From an uncultured Candidatus Melainabacteria bacterium (GTDB taxonomy: Bacteria; Cyanobacteriota; Vampirovibrionia; Gastranaerophilales; Gastranaerophilaceae), in contig CAMOQI010000034.1 in assembly GCA_946622835.1 (NCBI GenBank), positions 1 to 7,419 on the forward strand: a stretch of 7,419 bases of DNA, in the 5' to 3' direction. Below, one piece after another: positions 1-6,796 of this stretch. The translations under genes and the position numbers were made by a program. The stretch's first letter is position 1, and each line of letters begins with the position of its first letter. Under the pieces are notes generated by a model. The model did no database searches. It was not told the DNA's origin and saw only the letters and a list, made by a program, of their open reading frames with translations.

Positions 1-765
1 TCTTTCTCCGGGTTCAAAAAGGTTAATAATACGCTCAACCGTTTGAACAGAGTCATTCGTGTGAATTGTAGAAACTACAAGGTGCCCTGTTTCTGCGGCT
101 TTTAAAGCCGATTCAATAGTTTCCCTATCCCTGATTTCCCCGATAAATATAACATCAGGGTCTTGTCTTAGCGCATATTTCACCCCATCAGGGAAAGACG
201 GTGTATCAATCAATAATTGACGCTGAGAAACAATTGATTTTTTGTTGGAAAATATAAATTCCACAGGATCTTCTATCGTAACAATATGCTTAGAAGATGT
301 TGCATTGATATAGTCAATCAATGAGGCAATTGTTGTGGATTTTCCGGATCCGGTAGGCCCTGTGACCAAAACTAAACCGTTGTTAAATGTAGCCAACTCT
401 TCTAATGTTGTAGGAAGAAATAATTCTTTAAAGGTTTTAATATAATAAGGAATTGCACGAATAACCATTGCGGTTTTCCCGAGTTGACGGCTCATATTTA
501 TACGAAATCTCGAACAACCCGGAATTTCATAAGAAAAGTCTATATCAAAAAATCTTGTTATTCTGTCTTTCAAGTGTTGCGGAGCAACCGTTCTTATTAC
601 AAATTCTATATCTTCACTGGTTAAAGGAGGAAGATTTATTCTCATTATCTGACCGGAAACCCGAATCGCAGGACGCTCACCTTCACATATATGAGCATCT
701 GAAGCCCCCACGGAAACCGCTTGCCTTAAAAAATCTTCTATATAAAAATCATTACTGCTGCTCAT
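1..765 (-). CDS. pilT: Type IV pilus retraction ATPase PilT (C-terminus cut off by window edge)
   Basis: This is the hexameric cytoplasmic motor that powers pilus retraction, used in twitching motility and in pulling DNA to the cell surface. Translation of the minus strand from ATG at 765-763 gives 255 residues with no stop before the edge. PilT proteins usually have about 350 residues, so roughly the last 95 are missing. The N-terminal domain has the typical 'GASDAHI...RPAIRVSGQI' region (residues about 20-40). The motor core has Walker A GPTGSGKST (136-144), the Asp box TIEDPVE (163-169, with the likely catalytic Glu165), Walker B IGEIRD (208-213) after LRQDPDV, and the His box GHLVVSTIHT (227-236). 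GEIRD is also seen in PilB-type extension ATPases. However, the short N-terminus and the family-specific start favour PilT over PilB, although a PilU-like paralogue is possible. A purine-rich AAGGGAAGAG ribosome site precedes the start. The gene is divergent from comEC. Confidence 0.93.
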   Translation of the reverse strand, partial: MSSSNDFYIEDFLRQAVSVGASDAHICEGERPAIRVSGQIMRINLPPLTSEDIEFVIRTVAPQHLKDRITRFFDIDFSYEIPGCSRFRINMSRQLGKTAMVIRAIPYYIKTFKELFLPTTLEELATFNNGLVLVTGPTGSGKSTTIASLIDYINATSSKHIVTIEDPVEFIFSNKKSIVSQRQLLIDTPSFPDGVKYALRQDPDVIFIGEIRDRETIESALKAAETGHLVVSTIHTNDSVQTVERIINLFEPGER

Positions 766-794
766 CTCTCTTCCCTTTACATAATTGTTACTAT

Positions 795-823
795 ATATTA
801 GCACATATTTGAATTTTACACAA
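795..823 (-). promoter_or_regulatory. Predicted sigma70-type promoter of pilT
   Basis: Read on the minus strand, TTGTGT (823-818) lies 17 bases from TAATAT (800-795). The -10 box is preceded by TGC, which makes an extended TGn -10 element. The -10 ends 29 bases before the pilT ATG, leaving a short leader that holds the ribosome site. This is a motif match only. The -35 box overlaps the spacer of the opposing comEC promoter candidate. Confidence 0.5.
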
Positions 824-838
824 TAACTTTGATATGGT
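809..838 (+). promoter_or_regulatory. Predicted extended -10 promoter of comEC
   Basis: TTGAAT (809-814) and TATGGT (833-838) are separated by 18 bases, and TGA directly before the hexamer gives an extended -10 (TGn). Both boxes match the consensus at 4 of 6 positions. Transcription would start near 845, about 14 bases before the chosen comEC ATG. That would place the alternative TTG start at 829 inside the promoter. The match is moderate because the whole region is AT-rich. Confidence 0.35.
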
Positions 839-858
839 ATCATTCAACTGTTGGAAAT

Positions 859-3255
859 ATGGATGCAAAAATTATAACAGACAGCGTGCAAAATAAAAAC
901 TTTATGATGCTTCTGGCGGCATTTATATTCATGTGCGGAATTCTTGCCTGCTTTTACAATTCGGCAGTTTTGACAAGCATTATCCTGACTGTATCTTTAA
1001 TAGGTCTAATGTATCTGAAAATTTTTGACATTAAAAGAATTATTTTGCTTTATGTGATATTTTATGCGGGATTTTTCTTAACATTTTGTAAAATTCAAAA
1101 CTATGATGACCTTTTACAGCTTACCCCCTCAAATGTTAAATTAACCGGCAGAATTGTAAGCATCCCCAAAACTAACGAATACGAAAAGACAAAATTTATT
1201 TTTGCCGTTGAAGAATGCAACCAACAAAGTACAAATGCCAAAACTCTTGTAACTCTATCAGATATACAAGCTTTAGAAAAACCTTTAAACATAGGAGAAA
1301 GATTTACAATAACAGGTCAGCTAAGAAAACCTTTCACATCCACAAATCCGTCACAATTTGATTACAGCGCATATTTAAGAAATTTCAATATATTTACCAC
1401 ACTTTATGCGGATGCTCAAGATATAACGCTGCTCAAAAGTAACAAAAGTTACAAATGGGAATTCCTCGGAGAATTAAACAAAATGAGAAATCAAATTCTC
1501 GATGTCCATTCAAAATATCTAAAAAGCCCTAATCTTGAAATTCTCGGAGGAATAGTTTTCGGCGATGATGCAATATCGCCTCCAGGCTATATAAAAAATT
1601 CTTTTATAAATTCAGGTTTGTTACATATTCTGGCAGCATCCGGCATGAATGTCGCGTTAATTTTTACATTCTGGTTTTACCTGCTTCAATTTTTCAAAAT
1701 CCCATACAAAGCAAGAATATTATCGGGAATTTTGGTTGTAATTTTATACACACTTATGACAGGACTTGGAGCATCTGTCATTCGTGCCGCATTAATGCTT
1801 ATCTTTGTTCTTATCGGAAAACTCATAGACAGAGATGCCCATAGTGTTGCACTGCTTGCTTTCGTCGCATCAATTATGCTGATTTATAATCCCGCCTACA
1901 TAAATGATGTGAGTTTTCAATTATCCTTTATGGTAACGTTGGGGCTTTTACTAAGCGTCAATACGATTGCAGAAAAATTACCCTCCGTTCCAAACTGGAT
2001 AAAAGTCCCCATTATAATTCCGGTAATTGCTCAAATTTGGGTTGCACCCATACAAATGTTTTATTTCAATTCTTTCAGCCTGTATTCCGTTTTTGCAAAT
2101 ATAGCAAGTGTAAGTTTAATTAGCGTAATAAGTTTTGGAGGATTTTTAAGCTCAGTTATTTCCATATTTCCGCCATTTGCAGATTTTACATGTTTTACCT
2201 TTGATTTTTATTTGAATTATCTTTTAAATATACTTGTCTATATCTCAGATTTCTTTGCTAACCTGAAAAACTGCCTGCTTCAAACATCACATCCGAGTAT
2301 TTTTCAACTCATACTTTATTATACAACAGTCTTATCAATTACTTTTTTGTTCAAATTCAATAAATTCAAGCAGGCATTTATAACTCTTTTAATAATGTCA
2401 GTGATAATTTTTATAACAACAGTAAAGCCTGTTTCAAACAATTTGGAAATAATTGCATTTGACGTTCAAAATGCCGATTCATTTCTCATCAAAACCCCTA
2501 AAAACAAATATTTTATGATAGATACAGGCAAATCGACCTTTCAAAGCGGGAATTCTCAAGCAAACATCATAATGCTCAAATATCTGAAAGATAACGGCAT
2601 TAAAAATCTTGAAGGAGTAATCGTAACGCACTTTGACAATGACCATTCCGGAGGGGCACCCGAGGTTATAACCCAAACCAACACTAAAACACTTTACCTT
2701 AACAGCACAAAAATTGATACCCAAACAGGAGTAAACGTATACAAAACAATCAGACAAATAAAACAACCGTATAAAATCGTATCAAATAACAATGAAATAT
2801 ATTCAGAACAAGATCTAAAAATCAAAACCTTCAAAGCAAATATTACAGGCAAAGATGAAAGCAACGGCAATTCAATTATCACACTCCTTTCATACAAGGA
2901 TTTTGACATGCTGTTTATGGGTGATGCCGGACTTGAAGCTTTTAATCAAATTAAAAAAGATATTCCGCACAACATCGAAATTTTAAAAGTCGGTCACCAC
3001 GGAGGCCCAAATGTTGTCGATAAAAACATGCTTACCCACCTTAACAATAAGATATCCTTAATCTCGACAGGTATAAATTATTTCGGTCATCCGAATCGCG
3101 GAACTTTAGATATTTTGCGCAATACCGATATATTACGCACCGATTTGCTGAATGCGATTAAAATTTCAAGCGACGGAAACTCATATCAAACATATTCATA
3201 TGCTCCTGATAAAGGCAAATTTATACAGCTTGAAAAATATAACACTGAAAAATAA
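859..3255 (+). CDS. comEC: ComEC/Rec2 family DNA-uptake channel with C-terminal metallo-beta-lactamase-like domain
   Basis: ComEC is the inner-membrane channel that takes single-stranded DNA into the cytoplasm during natural transformation. With ATG 859 as start the protein has 798 residues, normal for full-length family members. An in-frame TTG at 829 would add ten residues but has no ribosome site, whereas GGA lies just upstream of 859. In order: hydrophobic segments at about residues 15-80; an OB-like DUF4131 region ending in NPSQFDYSAYLRNF (from residue 163); and the Competence domain with the hallmark LLHILAASGMNV (ASGMNV at 260-265, usually ASGLHV), then a GLGASVIRAALM helix and a DVSFQLSFMVTLGLL helix. 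A hydrophobic stretch leads to a soluble MBL domain containing THFDNDHSGG (590-599), GDAG (Asp689) and KVGHHGG (His713 and His714). The metal-ligand motifs look intact, so the domain is probably an active nuclease or phosphodiesterase. The gene is divergent from pilT, which fits a shared DNA-uptake role. No convincing terminator follows it. Confidence 0.95.
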   Translation: MDAKIITDSVQNKNFMMLLAAFIFMCGILACFYNSAVLTSIILTVSLIGLMYLKIFDIKRIILLYVIFYAGFFLTFCKIQNYDDLLQLTPSNVKLTGRIVSIPKTNEYEKTKFIFAVEECNQQSTNAKTLVTLSDIQALEKPLNIGERFTITGQLRKPFTSTNPSQFDYSAYLRNFNIFTTLYADAQDITLLKSNKSYKWEFLGELNKMRNQILDVHSKYLKSPNLEILGGIVFGDDAISPPGYIKNSFINSGLLHILAASGMNVALIFTFWFYLLQFFKIPYKARILSGILVVILYTLMTGLGASVIRAALMLIFVLIGKLIDRDAHSVALLAFVASIMLIYNPAYINDVSFQLSFMVTLGLLLSVNTIAEKLPSVPNWIKVPIIIPVIAQIWVAPIQMFYFNSFSLYSVFANIASVSLISVISFGGFLSSVISIFPPFADFTCFTFDFYLNYLLNILVYISDFFANLKNCLLQTSHPSIFQLILYYTTVLSITFLFKFNKFKQAFITLLIMSVIIFITTVKPVSNNLEIIAFDVQNADSFLIKTPKNKYFMIDTGKSTFQSGNSQANIIMLKYLKDNGIKNLEGVIVTHFDNDHSGGAPEVITQTNTKTLYLNSTKIDTQTGVNVYKTIRQIKQPYKIVSNNNEIYSEQDLKIKTFKANITGKDESNGNSIITLLSYKDFDMLFMGDAGLEAFNQIKKDIPHNIEILKVGHHGGPNVVDKNMLTHLNNKISLISTGINYFGHPNRGTLDILRNTDILRTDLLNAIKISSDGNSYQTYSYAPDKGKFIQLEKYNTEK

Positions 3256-3342
3256 CCATAAAAATTACAAATATTAAGAATGTAAAGCTCTTACTGTACA
3301 AAGGATAGAAGGGTCAAAATTTAAACAAAAAAATCATACGAC

Positions 3343-3370
3343 TTGAAAAATAAAATTTTTAGGATATAAT
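3343..3370 (+). promoter_or_regulatory. Strong predicted sigma70-type promoter of the lytic transglycosylase gene
   Basis: TTGAAA (3343-3348, 5 of 6 consensus) lies 16 bases before a perfect TATAAT (3365-3370). This is the best promoter match in the window. The expected transcription start is near 3377, giving a leader of about 90 bases before the TTG start at 3469. It makes the transglycosylase independent of comEC, although no terminator is visible between the two genes and read-through is possible. Confidence 0.7.
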
Positions 3371-3376
3371 AAGTGT

Positions 3377-3468
3377 ATCAAGTACATTCAAAAAGGGTTG
3401 TTTCTTTGTAGTGAAGAGTGTTAAACAAACCTTTGAGAATTTTCAATTTACAACTAGAGGATTACATT
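3377..3468 (+). other. Leader of the transglycosylase mRNA, with the ribosome site that decides the start
   Basis: The leader is about 92 bases of non-coding sequence between the predicted transcription start and the TTG codon. AGAGGA (3456-3461) ends 7 bases before TTG 3469, which favours that start over GTG 3418; the latter would put 17 charged and polar residues before the signal peptide. Upstream, GTTGTTT (3398-3404) can pair with AAACAAAC (about 3423-3430) with one bulge, enclosing a smaller CTTT/GAAG pairing. The stem is AU-rich and weak. I do not recognise a known riboswitch class. Confidence 0.4.
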
Positions 3469-4086
3469 TTGAAAAAATTATTACTATTCACAATTGCACT
3501 TGTGTGGATGTGCTTTACACCTGTGCAGGCCTCAAATATCAACCAAATAAAGGCAGCGATAGTAAAACATTCTATCGAAATGGGCGTAGATCCGGCAATA
3601 ACGCTAAGTATCGCCAAATCAGAATCAGGATTCCGTCAGGAGGCAAGAAGTCCTCGCGGTGCTGTCGGAATATTCCAATTAATGCCCTCCACCGCACGAA
3701 GAATGGGCTTAAACCCGTATACAATAGATGGAAACATAAAAGGCGGGATAATGTATTACAAGTCCATGTACAAAATGTTTGGTTCAATGGAATTGGCACT
3801 TGCAGCATATAATGCAGGTCCGGGAAATGTTAAAAAATACCGTGCAATTCCTCCGTTTAGAGAAACAAAAAGGTACGTGTCAAAGATTATGACAGACTAT
3901 TATCATTTGAAAGCGCAACCTGATCCTGCGATTGCACAAGCACAAGCTGCAGCGGATAATACTCAAACGGCAAAAACAGCGCCTGTACCTATGATTAAAA
4001 TTGAACAGGCTCGTAACCTTAACGCGGAACTTATCAAAGAAAAACCGATTGAAATTGAGGCTAAATCAGAGTCCGTTGCTATATAG
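3469..4086 (+). CDS. Secreted lytic transglycosylase, SLT family (MltE/Slt70-like catalytic domain)
   Basis: This enzyme cleaves the MurNAc-GlcNAc glycosidic bond of peptidoglycan, producing 1,6-anhydro ends, outside the cytoplasmic membrane. The chosen TTG start gives 205 residues beginning with a classic signal peptide: MKK, a hydrophobic core at residues 4-16, and cleavage probable after VQA (residue 21). The SLT domain covers about residues 24-145. It contains AKSESGF with catalytic Glu52, GAVGIFQLMPSTA, ALAAYNAGPGNV and ETKRYVSKI, all in the family order. The remaining 60 or so residues form an Ala/Gln/Lys/Glu-rich tail with no recognised domain, likely flexible. There is no lipobox, since Cys15 sits inside the hydrophobic core, so the protein is probably soluble or wall-associated. 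The gene is monocistronic, with its own promoter upstream and an intrinsic terminator 20 bases after the stop. Wall turnover is its likely job; help for pilus passage is possible but unproven. Confidence 0.93.
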   Translation: MKKLLLFTIALVWMCFTPVQASNINQIKAAIVKHSIEMGVDPAITLSIAKSESGFRQEARSPRGAVGIFQLMPSTARRMGLNPYTIDGNIKGGIMYYKSMYKMFGSMELALAAYNAGPGNVKKYRAIPPFRETKRYVSKIMTDYYHLKAQPDPAIAQAQAAADNTQTAKTAPVPMIKIEQARNLNAELIKEKPIEIEAKSESVAI

Positions 4087-4106
4087 GGTTTATTGAATTT
4101 AAGACG

Positions 4107-4136
4107 AAAGAGGTAGGATTACTTACCTCTTTTTTG
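4107..4136 (+). terminator. Rho-independent terminator after the transglycosylase gene
   Basis: AAAGAGGTA (4107-4115) pairs perfectly with TACCTCTTT (4124-4132) around an 8-base loop, and a G-T pair could close the loop further. Six T residues run from 4130 to 4135. A nine-pair stem merging into a U tract 20 bases after the stop codon is a standard intrinsic terminator. It separates this transcript from the protease-repeat gene downstream. Confidence 0.9.
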
Positions 4137-4233
4137 TGTATAAATGTTACAACTACGACAAAAATACTAAAGTTTTTATTGTATTTACCGATATACAACT
4201 TAGGATAACTAGATTTGTATAAAGGTAATAACA

Positions 4234-6495
4234 GTGACGATATATCAAATTTTTACGCAAATTTACAAAAATTGTGGCACTTATTATCCCCCAACAGAAT
4301 CTACCTATAAAAGTGAAAATAATGGCAGCATCTGGTCAAACAACCCAAAAACAACAGCAGCTCCAAATCCCACAAATGAAACCACAGAGAGTAAATCCGC
4401 AGGAAATAAAGAAATCCCAAATAACACGACATCAGAAGAGATCAATCAGGCCACAAAGTACAATGATCCTTCAAATGCTAACAAAAAAGGTGTTTTTATT
4501 GATGGGATGTATTATGATTTTGACGAAAATGGCAATTGTACACGTATATATAAAGAGCAACCGACAACAAATATAAATGACAGGGCAAATTCATTTATAT
4601 ATATTACATATGATGAAAAAGGTGAAGTTTCAGAATTATATCGTTATATCGGAGACGGTGAAATTGATAAAGACGGGACAAGAAAATGTGCAATATATGA
4701 TAAAAACGGAAATATCACATCATACTACATAGAATCTGATTTTAATGAGAAATCAAAAGAACCGGGAAGGATTGAGTTTTACACTGAAGATGGAAAAATT
4801 GGATCGATAGATGAGAAAACTTTCAATAAAGATGGAAAAGTAATCACAAAAAAGAGTTATAATAAAGACGGAAAACTTATTTATGAAGAGGATAAGAATG
4901 CAAAAATAGGAATTTTTTATTCCTACAAAGAAAATGGTGAACTTTCTAATAAAGATATTACCCTCTATGATGAAAATGGTAGAACACTAAAAGCTCAAGA
5001 ATATGATGCAGAAGGGAAACTCTCATCAGATACAAAATATGAATATAATATAAACGGAAGTATCACAATATTAGAAAATTATGATAAAAACGGAAATACT
5101 AAATCTAAAGAAGTTTCAACTTATGATACGGAAAACAACATCCTGGGAACAAAAACATATGATGAAGAAGGAAAACTCTCATCAGATACAAAATATGAAT
5201 ATAATATAAACGGAAGTATCACAATATTAGAAAATTATGATAAAAACGGAAATACTAAATCTAAAGAAGTTTCAACTTATGATACGGAAAACAACATCCT
5301 GGGAACAAAAACATATGATAAAGAAGGAAAACTCTCATCAGATACCGTATATAAATACGATATAGACGGGCAAAAAGTAATATCATACGACAAGATGAAT
5401 GATATAGATAACATGTGCTACAAAATATTTTCAGAATTAAACAATTTAACAGAAGAAAAATTACTAACTCTCTTAGACGAAATTGATAAGTTGAAAATTA
5501 ACAGAGAAGAAGGAGAGTATAGATACGAAGACACAGATATAAATAACTTATACTTTATTATGGATAAATACGGAAAATGTACAAATAGACATATGTTAAA
5601 TGATATTGCAAAAAACAATCAAAAGCTGGCAGATTTAATAGTTGAAAGAGTTAAACAGCAAGAATTGAAAAGTAATGAATTTGCCTTTAAGTATACAAAA
5701 TATATACTCAATGATATGGAAAAACATCCCAAAGATTATGCAAAACTTTCAGTTGATGTTCAACGACTGATGCATAGGCCAAGAGGCCCAAGACATGATG
5801 ATAACATTTTAAGCTTGAATAATGTATTAGATGAAAAAACAGAACAAGGTAATAGCGGAACCTGCTATTTATTGTCAACAGTGAAAGCGATAGACAGTAA
5901 AACGATTGGTAGGAGAGCTTTAAGTAGTATTCGTCAAGACTTACCAAACGGCAACGTTATCATCACCTGCAAAGGAAATAATAAAACATATTTGATTACT
6001 AAAGAAGAAATACTTGAATCAAATCATCTTTCTCGTGGAGATGATGATATGAAAGTGTGGGAATTGGCAATGGATAAATATAGAAGAGATATAGCATATG
6101 AAACTCCGGGAAAGCATTGTGATAATGATGGGGGGCGTATGATTAACATATTTGAAACATTCTTTGGTGTAGAACAAGACACTTCTCTTGACATAAAAGA
6201 TTTTAATATAGCTGCTTTTAACGATAACAATGTTATATATAAATTCGCCATTCTCGATAATGGAAATAATAATAATGAAAATTCAATTCCTCAAGCAATA
6301 CGCTCTAGCGGAGAAAAAACAAATATCTACACAAGCCATGCATACAGAATAACCCGAGTAGCAGATGATAGAGTATATTTCACAAATCCTTGGGATGATT
6401 CAGAGGAATTGAGCATATCTGTAGAAGAGTTTAAAAATATAAATAATTTAGATTGTGAAAAATTTGACTTAAGTGTATTACAAGATGTTGTATAA
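4234..6495 (+). CDS. Hairpin-repeat protein with C-terminal calpain-like (peptidase C2) cysteine protease domain
   Basis: I do not recognise the whole protein. It has 753 residues from GTG 4234, the only supportable start: a stop lies just upstream, AAAGG (4221-4225) is 8 bases before it, and the first in-frame ATG is codon 92. There is no signal peptide or membrane segment. Residues 1-85 are low-complexity, rich in Asn, Thr, Ser and Pro. Residues about 86-386 are short repeats built on 'Y-D-x-x-G-N/K', resembling YD/Rhs or MORN_2-like beta hairpins. Residues 387-525 are charged and probably helical. Residues about 530-735 resemble the calpain core: EQGNSGTCYLLS with oxyanion Gln538 and nucleophile Cys544, a mid-domain W609 and GG633-634 pattern, SHAYRITRV with His702, and TNPWDD with Asn718. 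Cys-His-Asn is the C2 triad. Unlike typical calpains (GDCWFL, NPWG), it reads GTCYLL and NPWD. The protein could be a toxin-like effector or a self-processing surface protein; the target is unknown. The protease call is fairly secure, the role is not. Confidence 0.8.
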   Translation: MTIYQIFTQIYKNCGTYYPPTESTYKSENNGSIWSNNPKTTAAPNPTNETTESKSAGNKEIPNNTTSEEINQATKYNDPSNANKKGVFIDGMYYDFDENGNCTRIYKEQPTTNINDRANSFIYITYDEKGEVSELYRYIGDGEIDKDGTRKCAIYDKNGNITSYYIESDFNEKSKEPGRIEFYTEDGKIGSIDEKTFNKDGKVITKKSYNKDGKLIYEEDKNAKIGIFYSYKENGELSNKDITLYDENGRTLKAQEYDAEGKLSSDTKYEYNINGSITILENYDKNGNTKSKEVSTYDTENNILGTKTYDEEGKLSSDTKYEYNINGSITILENYDKNGNTKSKEVSTYDTENNILGTKTYDKEGKLSSDTVYKYDIDGQKVISYDKMNDIDNMCYKIFSELNNLTEEKLLTLLDEIDKLKINREEGEYRYEDTDINNLYFIMDKYGKCTNRHMLNDIAKNNQKLADLIVERVKQQELKSNEFAFKYTKYILNDMEKHPKDYAKLSVDVQRLMHRPRGPRHDDNILSLNNVLDEKTEQGNSGTCYLLSTVKAIDSKTIGRRALSSIRQDLPNGNVIITCKGNNKTYLITKEEILESNHLSRGDDDMKVWELAMDKYRRDIAYETPGKHCDNDGGRMINIFETFFGVEQDTSLDIKDFNIAAFNDNNVIYKFAILDNGNNNNENSIPQAIRSSGEKTNIYTSHAYRITRVADDRVYFTNPWDDSEELSISVEEFKNINNLDCEKFDLSVLQDVV
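5008..5345 (+). repeat. Near-perfect 156-bp tandem duplication inside the protease-repeat gene
   Basis: Copy 1 (5008-5163) and copy 2 (5164-5319) each encode 52 residues beginning xEGKLSSDTKYEY and ending GTKTYD. A third partial copy (5320-5345) stops at SSDT. Comparing each base with the base 156 downstream, 5017-5189 matches its partner at every position except 5164, so 172 of 173 bases agree. The only amino-acid difference between units is the first residue: Ala259, Glu311, then Lys363. The period is a multiple of three, so the frame is kept. Neighbouring hairpin repeats are far more diverged, so this duplication is recent or homogenised. Confidence 0.97.
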
Positions 6496-6796
6496 CAACA
6501 CAACTTTTATAATTTTAATAGTCAGCCATATCTATACTATTCTTCCATGTAAGATTTTAATTCCTGACATTTTTTAATTATCATAACTGCACATCACGAA
6601 CTTTAAAGCCCTAAATATATCTAGAATAAAACTCCATTTACTTGTCTCTATTTCTTTTACACTATACTGTAAACATTTGTAAACTTATTCAACAGAACTA
6701 GTTAAATAGTATTATATTTTTTACCCGTTTGTGGTATATATATTTTGTACATAATTGAATTATATATAAGTATAGTTCAACAGATTGGAGGCTCAA
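6496..6796. other. Non-coding interval between the protease-repeat gene and the GH57 gene
   Basis: These 301 bases are AT-rich and hold no credible gene on either strand. TGTTGT-ATA-ACAACA (6486-6500) forms a six-pair stem over the protease stop codon, with TTTTATAATTTTAAT following. It is at best a weak terminator for that gene. Nearer the GH57 gene, TTCAAC (6688-6693) and TATTAT (6710-6715), 16 bases apart, form a poor promoter candidate. TTGTAC (6745-6750) followed by TAAGTA or TATAGT offers another with imperfect spacing. I cannot choose between them. Two TGTAAAC direct repeats lie at 6668-6684. Confidence 0.6.
6668..6684 (+). repeat. Paired TGTAAAC direct repeat, possible operator
   Basis: TGTAAAC occurs at 6668-6674 and again at 6678-6684, with starts 10 bases apart, about one helical turn. 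The pair sits about 112 bases before the GH57 start and just upstream of a weak promoter candidate. The spacing suits a protein binding the same face of DNA twice, but short repeats arise by chance in AT-rich sequence. Confidence 0.25.

Noticed and set aside
468..812. Plus-strand open frame of 114 codons opposite the start of pilT
   Set aside because: It lies antisense to the conserved PilT N-terminus, and its translation shows no domain, signal or ribosome site.
829..858. TTG at 829 as the comEC start
   Set aside because: It has no ribosome site and falls inside the predicted promoter. ATG 859 has GGA upstream and gives a normal N-terminus.
3256..3342. Terminator after comEC
   Set aside because: No stem-loop followed by a T tract can be built here. 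The partial inverted sequences are short and imperfect.
3418..3468. GTG at 3418 as the transglycosylase start
   Set aside because: It would bury the signal peptide behind 17 extra residues. TTG 3469 has AGAGGA at a good distance and begins MKK plus a hydrophobic core.
3377..3468. Cyclic-di-AMP or cyclic-di-GMP riboswitch in the transglycosylase leader
   Set aside because: The sequence is short and AU-rich, and I cannot find the conserved core of either class.
3411..3812. Second plus-strand frame of 133 codons overlapping the transglycosylase gene
   Set aside because: The overlapping frame encodes an unmistakable SLT domain with a signal peptide. The 133-codon product is basic, cysteine-scattered and without family resemblance.
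5008..5345. CRISPR-like repetition
   Set aside because: The repeats abut without spacers, are 156 bp long, and continue an open reading frame, so this is an intragenic tandem duplication.
6515..6584. Minus-strand fragments reading like a gene end (a 15-codon ATG frame ending SYMEE, and NSIDMADY followed by a stop in a shifted frame)
   Set aside because: They are too short, joinable only by assuming a frameshift, and match no family I know. This is most likely chance in AT-rich spacer.
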